The notes under the pieces: model-generated
Told to the model about the DNA's origin: nothing
The model's input: only the letters and a program-made list of their open reading frames with translations
Database searches by the model: none
NCBI RefSeq assembly: GCF_032464895.1
Contig: NZ_JAWDIC010000001.1
Span: 806,001 to 870,000, forward strand
DNA length: 64,000 bases
From: Phycicoccus sp. M110.8
GTDB taxonomy: Bacteria; Actinomycetota; Actinomycetes; Actinomycetales; Dermatophilaceae
Direction of reading: 5' to 3'
In this document: positions 11,911 to 24,677 of the stretch, one piece after another
Numbering within the stretch: position 1 is the first letter of the stretch
How the letters are laid out: each line of letters begins with the position of its first letter
Made by a program: the position numbers and the translations under genes

Positions 11911-12717
11911 GTGCTCGCCAGCCAGCGCCGCAGCCGGATCGCCGACCTCGTCGAGCAGACCGGCGCCGTCCGGGTGTCCGACCTCGTCGCCGAGCTCGGC
12001 GTCTCGGACATGACGATCCGGCGCGACATCGACCAGCTGGCGGACCAGGGGCTGCTCGAGCGCGTCCACGGCGGCGCCGTCGCGGTGAGCACGCCGACCA
12101 GCGAGGAGCCGGGCTTCCGCGCGAAGTCGACGCTGATGACCGCCCAGAAGCGGGCCATCGGCGAGGCCGCGGCCGCCCTGGTCGAGCCGGGGTCGTCGAT
12201 CGGCATCTCGGCGGGGACCACGACCTACGAGCTCGCCCGTGCGGTGCGTGCGGTGCCGGACATCACCGTCGTCACCAACTCGGTGCCCGTCGCCCAGCTG
12301 CTGCACGAGTCGGGCACCCCCGGCCAGACCGTCGTCCTCACCGGTGGGATCCGCACGCCGTCCGACGCCCTGGTCGGCCCGGTCGCGGTCGCGGCCCTGC
12401 GCTCGCTGCACGTCGACCTGCTCTTCCTCGGCGCCCACGGCGTCGACGCCGGCGCCGGCCTCACCACCCCCAACCTCGTCGAGGCCGAGACCAACCGGGC
12501 CCTGGTCGCCTGCGCCCGCCGGACGTGCGTGCTCGTCGACCACTCCAAGTTCGGCGTCATCGGCCTCAGCACCTTCCTCGACCTCGACCAGGTCGACGTG
12601 CTCGTCACCGACGACGAGCTGTCCCAGCGGGCCCGGGCGACCGTGGCCGACGTGGTGGACACCCTCGTCGTGGCCCGCGACCACGGCCGCACCGAACGAC
12701 GGGAGGGCACCGCATGA
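11911..12717 (+). CDS. DeoR/GlpR family transcriptional regulator
   Basis: A 268-residue sugar-responsive regulator. An N-terminal helix-turn-helix (VRVSDLVAELGVSDMTIRRD, residues about 19-38) is followed by RVHGGAV and a DeoR effector domain related to ribose-5-phosphate isomerase, including ISAGTTTYELAR and the VLTGG segment. GTG 11911 is the family start (QRRSRIADLV) and lies 2 bases after the beta-galactosidase stop. It sits inside the operon it presumably represses, with a phosphorylated galactose metabolite as likely inducer (inference). Confidence 0.92.
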   Translation: MLASQRRSRIADLVEQTGAVRVSDLVAELGVSDMTIRRDIDQLADQGLLERVHGGAVAVSTPTSEEPGFRAKSTLMTAQKRAIGEAAAALVEPGSSIGISAGTTTYELARAVRAVPDITVVTNSVPVAQLLHESGTPGQTVVLTGGIRTPSDALVGPVAVAALRSLHVDLLFLGAHGVDAGAGLTTPNLVEAETNRALVACARRTCVLVDHSKFGVIGLSTFLDLDQVDVLVTDDELSQRARATVADVVDTLVVARDHGRTERREGTA

Positions 12718-13840
12718 CCGCCCACGGTGAGCGCGTCCGCGTGCGCCGCACCAGCCGCACGCTGGCGGACGGCCGCGAGATCATCTACTTCGACGACAGC
12801 CCGGACGCACCGCCGCGCGAGGCGGTCGACGGCCGTCCCCTCGGCCCCCGGGCCAGGGCGGGCCAGGTCCGCTACGACGCGCTGGTCGGCGACTGGGTGG
12901 CGATCGCCGGGCACCGCTCGAACCGCACCTTCCTGCCCCCGAAGGACGAGTGCCCGCTGTGCCCGACCGGCACCGGCACGGTCCCGTCCGAGGTGCCGGA
13001 GAGCTCGTACGACGTCGTGGTGTTCGAGAACCGGTTCCCCTCGTACGCCCCGGTGTCCGACTTCGTCCCGGAGGTCCACTCCGACCTGGTGCGCTCCGGT
13101 CCCGCCCTCGGCCGCTGCGAGGTGGTCTGCTTCACCAGCGACCACGACTCGACGTTCGCGGAGCTGAGCCCGCAGCGCGCCCGCACGGTCATCGACGCCT
13201 GGGCGGACCGCACGGCGGCACTCGGGGCCGTCCCCGAGGTGGAACAGGTGTTCTGCTTCGAGAACCGCGGCCAGCAGATCGGCGTCACGCTGCACCACCC
13301 CCACGGGCAGATCTACGCCTACCCCTACGTCCCCCAGCGCTCGGCCGCGATCCTCGCCCGGGCCCGCGAGCACCACGCCGCCACCGGGCGGCTGCTCGGC
13401 GCGGACCTGCTCGAGGCCGAGCGCCGCGACGGCCTGCGGGTCGTCCTCAGCGGGCAGCACTGGACGGCATACGTGCCGTATGCCGCGCGGTGGCCGGTCG
13501 AGGTCCACCTCGCCCCGCACCGCGACGTCCCCGACCTGCCCGCACTCGACGACGACGAGCGCGACGAGCTCGCCGTGCTCTACCTCGACCTGCTGCAGCG
13601 GCTGGACCGCTACTACTCGAAGAAGGACGGACGCGACGTGCGACTGCCGTACATCGCCGGCTGGCACCAGGCCCCGGCGAAGGAGGGGCGGGACGTCTCA
13701 CGGCTGCACCTGCAGGTGATGTCGGTGCTGCGCTCGCCCAGCAAGCTGAAGTACCTCGCCGGGTCCGAGTCGGGTGTCGGCGGCTGGGTCAACGACGTGT
13801 CGCCCGAGGACATCGCCGCCCGGCTGCGCGAGGTGGGTGC

Positions 13841-13844
<4 letters not shown>
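12714..13844 (+). CDS. galT: Galactose-1-phosphate uridylyltransferase
   Basis: A 376-residue Leloir enzyme exchanging UMP between UDP-glucose and galactose-1-phosphate. It has CPLCP (zinc site, about residue 80), the FENRFPSYAP segment, and the active-site HHPHGQIYAY with the uridylylated histidine near residue 195. The ATG overlaps the DeoR stop (ATGA) with GGGAGG ahead of it; longer in-frame extensions are overlap with deoR. It holds an inverted pair of the GGCATAC heptamer at 13466-13484. Confidence 0.95.
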
Positions 13845-15004
<1,160 letters not shown>

Positions 15005-15010
15005 ACGGGC

Positions 15011-15043
15011 CTGCCCGGCCGGCCGTCCAGCCCGGCCGGGCAG
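15011..15043. terminator. Hairpin terminator between galK and xthA
   Basis: Perfect 12-bp G/C arms (15011-15022, 15032-15043) with a 9-base loop lie 7 bases after the galK stop, between convergent genes. No T-tract follows, as is usual for high-GC actinobacteria. Confidence 0.75.
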
Positions 15044-15123
15044 TGCCACCTCCCTCCGCCGCGCGGCGCGGGGGACGCCCTAGCGCGGGTGCGGCCACGC
15101 AGTGTCCACCCAGGGGGGGTCGG

Positions 15124-15927
15124 TCAGCCGAGGTCGTAGTCGACGACCATCGCGGCGTGGTCGGACCAGCGCTGGTCGTAGGCCGCGGCACGGCCGGCCC
15201 GCGCCGCGGTGGCCCGGGCCGCCAGCGCGCGGCTGGCCACCTGGTAGTCGATGCGCCAGCCCGCGTCGTTGTCGAACGCCTTGCCGCGCCACGACCACCA
15301 CGTGTACGGGCCCGGCCCGGGTCCGTGGAGGCTGCGGTGCACGTCGACCCACTCCCCGTCCGCGAACCAGTGGTCGAGGTAGGCCCGCTCGTCGGCCAGG
15401 AAGCCGGACTTGGTGAGGTTGCCCTTCCAGTTCTTGAGGTCGTCCTCGCGGTGGGCGATGTTGAGGTCGCCGGTCACGACGGCGAGCGCCCCGGCGGCGG
15501 CCCACTCCATGAGCCGGACCGTGATTGCGTCCAGGAACCGGTACTTCTCCTGCTGCCGGGGCGTGCCGGCCTCCCCCGTGTGCACGTACGTCGAGGCCAG
15601 CGTCACCGTCCCGGACGGGGTGACGACGTCCGCCTCGACCCACCGGCCCGCCCCGTCGAAGTCGCGGGTGCCCACCGACGTCGCCACGCGCAGCAGCGGG
15701 TTCCGGCTCACCACCGCGACACCGGCGCGGCCCTTGGCCTCCGCCTCGGTGTGGGCGACGTGCCAGTCGCCGAACCCGCCGGCCTCCAGGGCCTGCGCGA
15801 GCTGCTCGTCGGAGGCGCGCACCTCCTGCAGGCAGAGGACGTCGGGCTCCTGCTCGGCCAGCCACTGCATGCCGCCGCGACGAGCGGCGGCTCGAACTCC
15901 GTTGACGTTGGCCGAGATCACACGCAC
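15124..15927 (-). CDS. xthA: Exodeoxyribonuclease III (AP endonuclease family)
   Basis: A 267-residue DNA repair nuclease acting on abasic sites and 3' ends. Motifs in order: VISANVNGVRAA, CLQEVR (metal Glu), TGDLNIAHREDD, RIDYQVASRAL and WSDHAAMVVDYDL (catalytic Asp-His). GTG 15927 is chosen because homologues begin at (M)RVISANVNG and GGAG lies 9 bases ahead; a GTG at 15954 would add nine residues. It runs convergently to galK and is divergent from the S10 peptidase. Confidence 0.93.
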   Translation of the reverse strand: MRVISANVNGVRAAARRGGMQWLAEQEPDVLCLQEVRASDEQLAQALEAGGFGDWHVAHTEAEAKGRAGVAVVSRNPLLRVATSVGTRDFDGAGRWVEADVVTPSGTVTLASTYVHTGEAGTPRQQEKYRFLDAITVRLMEWAAAGALAVVTGDLNIAHREDDLKNWKGNLTKSGFLADERAYLDHWFADGEWVDVHRSLHGPGPGPYTWWSWRGKAFDNDAGWRIDYQVASRALAARATAARAGRAAAYDQRWSDHAAMVVDYDLG

Positions 15928-15976
15928 TGGCCCATTCTCCGCGACCCGCGCCACCTCCCCGCACTAGGGTGCAGCC

Positions 15977-17530
15977 ATGGCCGACGACGCCGCACCCACG
16001 ACCACCTCCACGCCCGCCTCCACACCCGACGAGACCGCCAGGGCGGAGGGCTCCTCGACGACGACCACGACCGACACGACGACGGTCACGACGACCCCGG
16101 CCCCGCCGCAGGACGACCTCGTCACCACCCGGCACACCCTCGCCGTGGGTCGGCGCCGCCTGCACTACACGGCCACCACGGGCCGCGTGGTGCTGCGGGA
16201 GGAGGTGTTCGAGGACGACGTCTTCAAGGGGCTGCACGCCAAGGCCGAGCTCAGCATCACGGCATACGTCGTCGACGCCCCGGCGGGCACGAACCGGCCG
16301 GTGACCTTCGCCTTCAACGGCGGCCCCGGCTCGAGCTCGATGTGGCTGCACCTGGGGCTGCTGGGTCCGCGGCGCGTCGACTCCGGCGACGCCGGGGCCC
16401 TGACCCCGCCGCCGTACGGGCTCCTGGACAACCCGCAGTCGCTGCTGGCCGTCTCCGACCTCGTCTTCATCGACCCGGTGTCGACGGGCTTCTCCCGCGC
16501 CGTGCAGGGCGGGAAGGCCAAGGACTACCACGGCTTCACCGGGGACATCGAGAGCGTCGGCGAGCTCATCCGGATGTGGACGAGCCGCGAGAACCGTTGG
16601 CTGTCACCGAAGTTCGTCGCGGGTGAGTCCTACGGCACCGTCCGGGCCGCCGCCCTGGCCGAGCACCTGCAGAGCGCGCACGGCCTCTACCTCAACGGCG
16701 TCATGCTCATCAGCTCCGTGCTGGACCTCGACACGGTCGAGTTCGAGTACCGCAACGACCGCGCGTACGTCGACTACCTGCCCACCTACGCCGCGACCGC
16801 GCACCACCACGGCAAGCACGGCCGCAAGGCGCTGCGCACGGTGCTCGCGGAGGCCGAGGAGTATGCCGCGCGCGACTACCCGTGGGCACTGGCCCGGGGG
16901 TCCCGCCTCACCGCCGCGGAGCGGGCAGAGCACGTGCGGCGGCTCTCGGAGCTGACCGGGCTGTCGCCGGAGTACGTGGACCGGGCGGACCTGCGGGTCG
17001 AGCACGTCCACTTCCTCACCGAGCTGCTGCGCGACCAGGGCCTGGCCGTCGGACGGCTCGACACCCGCTTCACCGGCCCCCTCCACCACCGCAACGCCGC
17101 CACGTGGGACGCCGACCCGTCGATGGACGCGATCCTCGGGTCGTACTCGGCCGCGCTCAACCACTACCTGCGCCAGGAGCTGGGCTACCGGCACGACCTC
17201 GCCTACACCGCGAGCTCGTCGCGGGCGTACAAGGAGTGGTCGTTCAAGGAGTTCGAGGGCAAGCCGGTCGACGTCAGCGCGAAGCTGTCGCGGGCGATGC
17301 GGGCCAACCCCCACCTGCAGGTGCACGTGTCCTACGGGTACCACGACGCGGCCACGCCGTACTGGGCGGCCGAGGACGCCGTGGCGCACCTGGACCTCAC
17401 GCCCGACCTGCGCGCCAACATCGAGCACGCCTACTACGAGGCGGGGCACATGATGTACGTGCACGAGCCGAGCCGGCTGGCCCAGAGCGCCGACCTGGCC
17501 GCGTTCGTGACCCGCGCCAGCAGCCGGTGA
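15977..17530 (+). CDS. Serine carboxypeptidase-like protein, peptidase family S10
   Basis: A 517-residue alpha/beta hydrolase. The oxyanion segment FNGGPGSSSMWLHLG (about residue 112), catalytic Ser in VAGESYGT (about 218), Asp in YHDAATP (about 456) and His in EAGHMMYVHEP complete the triad. No signal peptide is seen; the first 50 residues are a Thr/Pro-rich low-complexity tail, so an intracellular location is likely. A TAGGGT box lies 6 bases before the ATG, suggesting a leaderless mRNA. The natural peptide substrate is unknown. Confidence 0.88.
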   Translation: MADDAAPTTTSTPASTPDETARAEGSSTTTTTDTTTVTTTPAPPQDDLVTTRHTLAVGRRRLHYTATTGRVVLREEVFEDDVFKGLHAKAELSITAYVVDAPAGTNRPVTFAFNGGPGSSSMWLHLGLLGPRRVDSGDAGALTPPPYGLLDNPQSLLAVSDLVFIDPVSTGFSRAVQGGKAKDYHGFTGDIESVGELIRMWTSRENRWLSPKFVAGESYGTVRAAALAEHLQSAHGLYLNGVMLISSVLDLDTVEFEYRNDRAYVDYLPTYAATAHHHGKHGRKALRTVLAEAEEYAARDYPWALARGSRLTAAERAEHVRRLSELTGLSPEYVDRADLRVEHVHFLTELLRDQGLAVGRLDTRFTGPLHHRNAATWDADPSMDAILGSYSAALNHYLRQELGYRHDLAYTASSSRAYKEWSFKEFEGKPVDVSAKLSRAMRANPHLQVHVSYGYHDAATPYWAAEDAVAHLDLTPDLRANIEHAYYEAGHMMYVHEPSRLAQSADLAAFVTRASSR

Positions 17531-17540
17531 GGGCCCCGGC

Positions 17541-19142
17541 CTAGGCCGAGCGCCCGGTCACGGTCTGGACGAGCGCGGCGTCGACGTGCGGCACATCCCC
17601 ACCCAGGCCGCGCGCGGGCCTGGAGGGGCGGCGGTCGGCCGGAGTGCCTCCACCGTGAGCAGCCGTCGCGGCCGCGACCTCTCCGCCGGTGCGGTCCGGA
17701 CCGGCGGACGGCAGCTCGAGGTCGTCGGGCTCCAGGGCCGCCACGGCCACCGGTCGGGACGTGCCACCACGGCCGTAGTAGCCGCCGTAGTGCCCGCTGT
17801 CGGTCGAGCGGGGCGCGACACGGTTGAGCACGACGCCGAGGGTCCGGCCCTGGACCGCGTCGAGGTTGCCGAGGGCGGCACCCAGCTGGCTGTCGAGCGT
17901 CTGGCCGGCCGTGGCCACCACGAGGGCACCGTCGGCCGAGGCCGTCAGGACAGCCGCGTCGGTGACCGGCAGGAGGGGCGGTGCGTCGACGATCACCGTG
18001 TAGCCGCGGTCGGCCAGGCCTCGCAGCAGGCGACCCATCGCCTTGGACCCCAGGAGCTCGCTGGGGTTGGGCGGCGTGCCGCCGGCGGCCAGGACGGTGA
18101 GGTTGGGCAGCGAGCCGACACCCTGCGCCACGTCGGAGAACCGCACCCGCCCGATGAGGACGTCGGTGAGGCCGGCGCCCTCGACGAGGCCGAACGACTC
18201 GGCCACGACCGGCCGGCGCAGGTCACCGTCGATGAGGACCACCCGGCGGTCCGAGAGCGAGAGGGCGGCCGCGAGGTTGGCGGCGACGCTGGACTTGCCG
18301 TCGCCCGGCAGCGGGCTGGTCACCACGATGATGCGCGGCGGGTTGTCGATGTCCATGAACTGCAGGTTGGTGCGCAGCTTGAGGAACGCCTCCGCGGCGT
18401 GGGCGGGGTCGTCGGGGCGCTCGGCACCGACGACGAGCGGCACGAGGTCGCCGTCCTTGCGGACCATCGCCTGGCTGCGCGGGATGGTGGCGGCCACGGT
18501 GACCCCGAACATCCGCTGGACGTCCTCCGCACGGCGGACCTTGCGGTCGAGCTGGCTGCGCAGCACGGCATACCCGAGGCCCAGCAGCATCCCCGCGGCG
18601 AAGCCCATGCCGACGTTGCGGGTGAGGTTCGGCGAGATCGGGGCCGTGGGCAGCGAGGCCGACTCCACGGGCTCGAGCCGCAGCGCCTGCTGGGCGGTCC
18701 CGCCCGGGTCCTCGACCTTGCGCACCTGCTCGCTCAGGGCGCGGACCCAGGCGTCGGCCAGGTGCTGGGCCCCGAGCGGCGACGCGGCGCGCGCGCTGAT
18801 CTTGATGAGCACGGTGTCGGTCGGCTGCGTGACGCTGACCTGTCCGATGAGCGCGGCGGGCGACGCCGTCAGGTGCAGGTCGTCGATGACCGCCTGGGCG
18901 GTCGCACGGGAGGTCGCGAGGTCGACGTAGGACGCGGCGCGCGACTTGGCCAGGCTGTCGCCGACCGAGGCCTCACCGGTCGTCGTCGCGGACCCGGCGG
19001 AGACGAAGCCGCTCGCGTCTGCCTGGTACACCTTCGGCGTGGCCAGGCTCAGCCCGGCTGCCGCGCCGATCCCCATCAGGACGAAAAGCGCGACCCCGCG
19101 CCAGTAGGCCCGGACCACGCGCAGGTAGTCGGTCAGCTCCAT
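17541..19142 (-). CDS. Wzz-type chain-length regulator fused to tyrosine autokinase (BY-kinase)
   Basis: A 533-residue membrane protein. The Wzz-like part has helices at about 15-34 and 172-192 flanking an extracytoplasmic domain. The cytoplasmic BY-kinase part has Walker A SPLPGDGKSS (276-285), Walker A' VVLIDGDLRRP (301-311) and Walker B TVIVDAPP (382-389). The tyrosine cluster GHYGGYYGRGG (450-460) is the expected autophosphorylation site, followed by about 70 disordered residues. Such proteins control polysaccharide polymer length and export, but no glycosyltransferase or polymerase gene is adjacent. It diverges from the HprK-like gene across 44 bases. Confidence 0.9.
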   Translation of the reverse strand: MELTDYLRVVRAYWRGVALFVLMGIGAAAGLSLATPKVYQADASGFVSAGSATTTGEASVGDSLAKSRAASYVDLATSRATAQAVIDDLHLTASPAALIGQVSVTQPTDTVLIKISARAASPLGAQHLADAWVRALSEQVRKVEDPGGTAQQALRLEPVESASLPTAPISPNLTRNVGMGFAAGMLLGLGYAVLRSQLDRKVRRAEDVQRMFGVTVAATIPRSQAMVRKDGDLVPLVVGAERPDDPAHAAEAFLKLRTNLQFMDIDNPPRIIVVTSPLPGDGKSSVAANLAAALSLSDRRVVLIDGDLRRPVVAESFGLVEGAGLTDVLIGRVRFSDVAQGVGSLPNLTVLAAGGTPPNPSELLGSKAMGRLLRGLADRGYTVIVDAPPLLPVTDAAVLTASADGALVVATAGQTLDSQLGAALGNLDAVQGRTLGVVLNRVAPRSTDSGHYGGYYGRGGTSRPVAVAALEPDDLELPSAGPDRTGGEVAAATAAHGGGTPADRRPSRPARGLGGDVPHVDAALVQTVTGRSA

Positions 19143-19186
19143 GCGATCGCCCCCCTCGCCGTGGACCGTCCTCTACCCTGCGAGCT

Positions 19187-20083
19187 GTGACCGACGAGAG
19201 GGGTGCGGCCCTGCGCACCGCCGTGTCGGCCATGGGTGTCGTGGTGGGCATCGAGGTCACCGGTGCCAGAGCCGCCGAGGTGCTGGCGCGCGTGCCCGAG
19301 CTCTGGGCGCACTGCCGCGCCGACGACGAGGCGGAACCCGAGACGGTGGTGCCGGTCCACTTCGACGGCCGTGACGACGCCCCCGGCGGCAAGGCGGACG
19401 ACGATGCAGTCGGCAATCCGGACAACACCGAGGGCGAAGATGCCGACGCCCGCGGCCCGGTCCGTCACCGCACCGAGCCCGTCACCGCGCCCGACCTCGA
19501 GGACCTGCTCCAGCTGCTGACGCAGCGCATCACGGTCGCGGCCATCGACGCCCTCGAAGGCCGTCACCTCATGCTGCACGCCGCGTGCCTGGCCGACCCC
19601 ACCACGGGCCGGGCCGCCGTCTTCGTGGCGCCGGGCGGCACGGGCAAGACGACCCTGGTCCGCACGCTGGGCCCCGGCCGCTGGTACGTGACCGACGAGA
19701 CCGCGGTCATCCGCTCCGACGGCAGCATCGAGCCGTACCCCAAGCCGCTGTCCGTGCGACGCAAGCCCGGCAGCGCCTGGAAGAACGAGACGGCTCCGGG
19801 CGGCGCCGGCCTGGTGCCGCCGGCCGGTCCGGTACACATCGTGGCTCTGTCCATCCTGCGGCGCGACGACGCGCACAGTGGCGCCCCGGCCGTGACGACG
19901 CTGGGCACGCTCGACGCGGTCGTGGAGCTCACGCACCACGCGTCGCACCTGCCGTCGCTCGACCGGCCCCTCCAGCGCGTCGCTGCGCTGGTCGAGTCCC
20001 TCGGTGGAGTGCATTCGGTGACCTATCGGGAGTCCGCGGATCTCGCGGAGCTGGTGGACGGCTGGCTGGCGGTGCCCCGGTGA
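19187..20083 (+). CDS. HprK-like serine kinase domain protein with PqqD-type partners
   Basis: A 298-residue protein. Residues about 45-100 are an acidic low-complexity linker. The kinase-like core has LMLHAACLA (128-136), a phosphate loop APGGTGKTTL (148-157), VTDETAVI (168-175) and PKPLSVRRKPG, the layout of HPr-kinase-like proteins. In lasso-peptide and related clusters such kinases sit beside PqqD/RRE proteins and phosphorylate a peptide; here the substrate is unknown. The GTG has a TACCCT box 7 bases upstream. Its stop overlaps the next start (GTGA). Confidence 0.7.
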   Translation: MTDERGAALRTAVSAMGVVVGIEVTGARAAEVLARVPELWAHCRADDEAEPETVVPVHFDGRDDAPGGKADDDAVGNPDNTEGEDADARGPVRHRTEPVTAPDLEDLLQLLTQRITVAAIDALEGRHLMLHAACLADPTTGRAAVFVAPGGTGKTTLVRTLGPGRWYVTDETAVIRSDGSIEPYPKPLSVRRKPGSAWKNETAPGGAGLVPPAGPVHIVALSILRRDDAHSGAPAVTTLGTLDAVVELTHHASHLPSLDRPLQRVAALVESLGGVHSVTYRESADLAELVDGWLAVPR

Positions 20084-20340
20084 GGGCTCGCCGGCTGCCG
20101 GTCGCGGACCGCGTGGACCGCGACGGGGAGTCTGTGGTGCTCGTGGGCCGTGAGGTCGTGCGCCTCTCGGCCCTGGCCACGGCGCTCCTCGACGAATGCT
20201 GGGACTGGGCCGAGGAGGAGCGGCTCGTGGCGGTGCTGGTGGACCGGTTCGGACCCCCGCCCGACGGCGGCGACCCGGCGGTCCTGGTCGAGGAGGCCCT
20301 TGCCACCCTCAGCGAGCACCGGCTGGTGGAACGTGGCTGA
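20080..20340 (+). CDS. PqqD-like small protein 1
   Basis: An 86-residue protein starting at a GTG that overlaps the HprK-like stop. It shows the PqqD/RRE pattern: two beta strands (RVDRDGESVVLVG, REVVRL), then LSALATALLDEC and a winged-helix-like stretch ending in ALATLSEHRLVERG. PqqD-like domains bind leader peptides and hand them to modifying enzymes. A longer upstream frame is overlap with the kinase gene. Family assignment is by pattern and size, not by a search. Confidence 0.6.
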   Translation: MRARRLPVADRVDRDGESVVLVGREVVRLSALATALLDECWDWAEEERLVAVLVDRFGPPPDGGDPAVLVEEALATLSEHRLVERG

Positions 20341-20653
20341 GGGCCGCTGGCGGCGCTGCCCCGAGGTCGCGGTCGTCGACCGCGGTTCCCGGGTCGTCGT
20401 GCTCCCGCTCGCGGACCCCGCCGCCGGCCGCCCCCTGGTGCTCGAGGGGCCGGCGTCCGCCGTGTGGCACGCCTTGGACGAACCGGGGACGAGCCGCGAG
20501 GTCGCGGGGCGAGTGGCCCACGCGGTGGGTGTCCCCGCCGCCGAGGTGGAGGCCGACGTCGCCAGCTTCCTCCTGCAGCTGGCGGCCGTCCGTGTCGTCG
20601 AACCCCCGCCCGACGACACAGACGCCACCCCCGCCACCACGAGCTCCTGTTAA
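20333..20653 (+). CDS. PqqD-like small protein 2
   Basis: A 106-residue protein overlapping the first PqqD-like gene by 8 bases. Strands CPEVAVVDRGSRVVVLPL and LVLEGPASAVWHAL are followed by SREVAGRVAHAVGVPAAEVE and a helix ending FLLQLAAVRVVEP, the order expected for PqqD. It resembles the preceding protein only in fold pattern, so the two are old paralogues or unrelated recruits. Its stop overlaps the stop of the opposing exported-protein gene by 3 bases. Confidence 0.6.
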   Translation: MAEGRWRRCPEVAVVDRGSRVVVLPLADPAAGRPLVLEGPASAVWHALDEPGTSREVAGRVAHAVGVPAAEVEADVASFLLQLAAVRVVEPPPDDTDATPATTSSC

Positions 20654-21129
20654 GGCTTCTTGGGTGCGACGACTTTGTTCTTGATGACGACGCCCACGGC
20701 GGTCTTCACGGCACCGTTGAGCACGTAGGTGACGTCGACAGTCATCGCAGCATTGTTGTCCGGACGCTCCAACATGAAGGTCACGGTCGCGGTCGTCCCG
20801 CTCGTGGCACTGAAGGACTGCACCTCAGTGGGGAGCGTGATCCACGGTCCCTGGGTGATGTCCTGGATCTGAATGGTGTTCGTCCCAGTGACACCGCTGA
20901 AGCTGAAGGTGAACCAGACCTGCCTGTTGGGCCCGTCAGCCTCACCCTTCTCGCCCCACACCGCGGCCAGGGCCGTGCGGTCGTTCGCGGGCGTCTGCGA
21001 TCCGACGTCGGCCGGCGCGGCGACGGCCGCGAGGACGACGGGGACGGACCACGCCGCCCCCAGGTTGACGGTCCGTCTGCTGACCAGACCGGTGTCGGCG
21101 GCGCCCACCCTGCTGGGTCGCTCGTCCAT
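20650..21129 (-). CDS. Tat-exported beta-rich protein of unknown function
   Basis: A 159-residue protein. A twin-arginine motif (SRRTVNLG) precedes a hydrophobic stretch and a likely cleavage after an Ala-rich segment near residue 43. The mature part is Ser/Thr/Val-rich with alternating strands (VWFTFSFSGVTG, ATVTFMLERPD), suggesting an Ig-like fold. G+C is visibly lower than in neighbours. No family is recognised. It converges on, and shares stop bases with, the PqqD-like operon, so it may be its exported partner, but this is speculative. Confidence 0.6.
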   Translation of the reverse strand: MDERPSRVGAADTGLVSRRTVNLGAAWSVPVVLAAVAAPADVGSQTPANDRTALAAVWGEKGEADGPNRQVWFTFSFSGVTGTNTIQIQDITQGPWITLPTEVQSFSATSGTTATVTFMLERPDNNAAMTVDVTYVLNGAVKTAVGVVIKNKVVAPKKP

Positions 21130-21400
21130 GTTCCACCCCTTGTCCGGGACCCCCGCAGGTCCCTCTCGTGTGGACCCATCGTGGCGGCTTAGTCAAAGGA
21201 ATGCCTCGCTTTGGTAAAGAAAAGGTAAGGAGGACTGTCCGGTTCGCCCGGGTTGGGGCTCATTCATCCGACGTATGCGGCGATCCTGCCCTCGTCCGTT
21301 CGGCTGAGGCGCGCGTCGGGGGTGTGCGAGGCGCCGCCGTGCGGGACAGTGGTCCCGACCGGGCCCGCCGGGGGGCCCGCCGTACCGGGAGGGACACCCC

Positions 21401-22192
21401 ATGCGCATCCCCGCACTGCGCTCACGCCTGGCCGCCGAGGCGCTGGGCACGTTCTGGCTCGTCTTCGGGGGCTGCGGCAGCGCGGTCTTCGCGGCGAAGT
21501 TCCTGGCCCCCAACGTCGTCGCCGGCCAGAGCGTCCAGCTCGGCATCGGCTTCCTCGGCGTGGCCCTGGCCTTCGGGCTCACCGTGACGACCATGGCGTA
21601 TGCCGTGGGCCACGTGTCCGGCGCGCACTTCAACCCCGCAGTCACCCTGGGCGTCGCCGTGGCCCGGCGGTTCCCCTGGCGCGACGTCCCGGCATACGTG
21701 GTCGCCCAGCTCGTGGGCGGGCTGCTGGCCGGGCTCGCCCTCTGGGGTGTCGCGCGCGGGGTCCCCGGCTTCAGCGCCACCGGTCACCTGGCAGCGAACG
21801 GCTACGGCGACCACTCCCCCGGTGGGTACACGCTCGTTGCGGTCCTGTGCGCGGAGGCGATCCTCACCGCCTTCTTCCTCTACGTGATCCTCGGAGTGAC
21901 CGACGAGCGGGCGCCCGTGGGCTTCGCTCCCCTGGCGATCGGCCTGGCCCTGACGCTGATCCACCTGATCTCGATCCCGATCAGCAACACCTCGGTCAAC
22001 CCGGCCCGCTCGACCGCGGTCGCCTTCTTCAACGGCGATGGCGCACCCGGCCAGCTCTGGGCGTTCTGGGTGGCGCCGCTACTCGGGGCCGCCATCGCCG
22101 GGGCGACGTACCACCTCGTCACCGGCATCGACCGCCGCGACGAGGACATCACCGGCGTCGTGGACCCCGAGGACCTCACACCGGTCGAGTGA
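21401..22192 (+). CDS. Aquaporin (MIP family channel)
   Basis: A 263-residue six-helix channel. The two pore-forming half-helix motifs are [10 protein letters not shown] (about residue 73) and NTSVNPARS (about 197). The protein starts [22 protein letters not shown] as in AqpZ. A periplasmic loop before helix 4 is Gly-rich ([11 protein letters not shown]), and the last 20 residues are acidic. GGGAGG lies 9 bases before the ATG. It likely conducts water, possibly small solutes; the selectivity cannot be settled by eye. Confidence 0.93.
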   Translation: MRIPALRSRLAAEALGTFWLVFGGCGSAVFAAKFLAPNVVAGQSVQLGIGFLGVALAFGLTVTTMAYAVGHVSGAHFNPAVTLGVAVARRFPWRDVPAYVVAQLVGGLLAGLALWGVARGVPGFSATGHLAANGYGDHSPGGYTLVAVLCAEAILTAFFLYVILGVTDERAPVGFAPLAIGLALTLIHLISIPISNTSVNPARSTAVAFFNGDGAPGQLWAFWVAPLLGAAIAGATYHLVTGIDRRDEDITGVVDPEDLTPVE

Positions 22193-22202
22193 GGGCGAGT
22201 GA

Positions 22203-24536
<2,334 letters not shown>

Positions 24537-24566
24537 TACCGCAGGCGGCCCAGCGCCGCCGCACCT

Positions 24567-24624
24567 CACGAGATTTGGGGGTGCAGGAGTGACGGATGCG
24601 TCACCCCTGCACCCCCAAGTCGTG
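24567..24624. repeat. Long imperfect hairpin between convergent genes (family B)
   Basis: Arms 24567-24594 and 24599-24624 pair almost completely (TTGGGGGTGCAGG core) around a 4-base loop. It starts 30 bases after the icd stop. Its sequence differs from the hairpins at 1417 and 30224, but the position between convergent genes is the same. Confidence 0.75.
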
Positions 24625-24677
24625 TCCGGAGGCGCGAGTCGTGCCCGGGACCGAGGCGTATGCCGGGAGGCGGCGGC

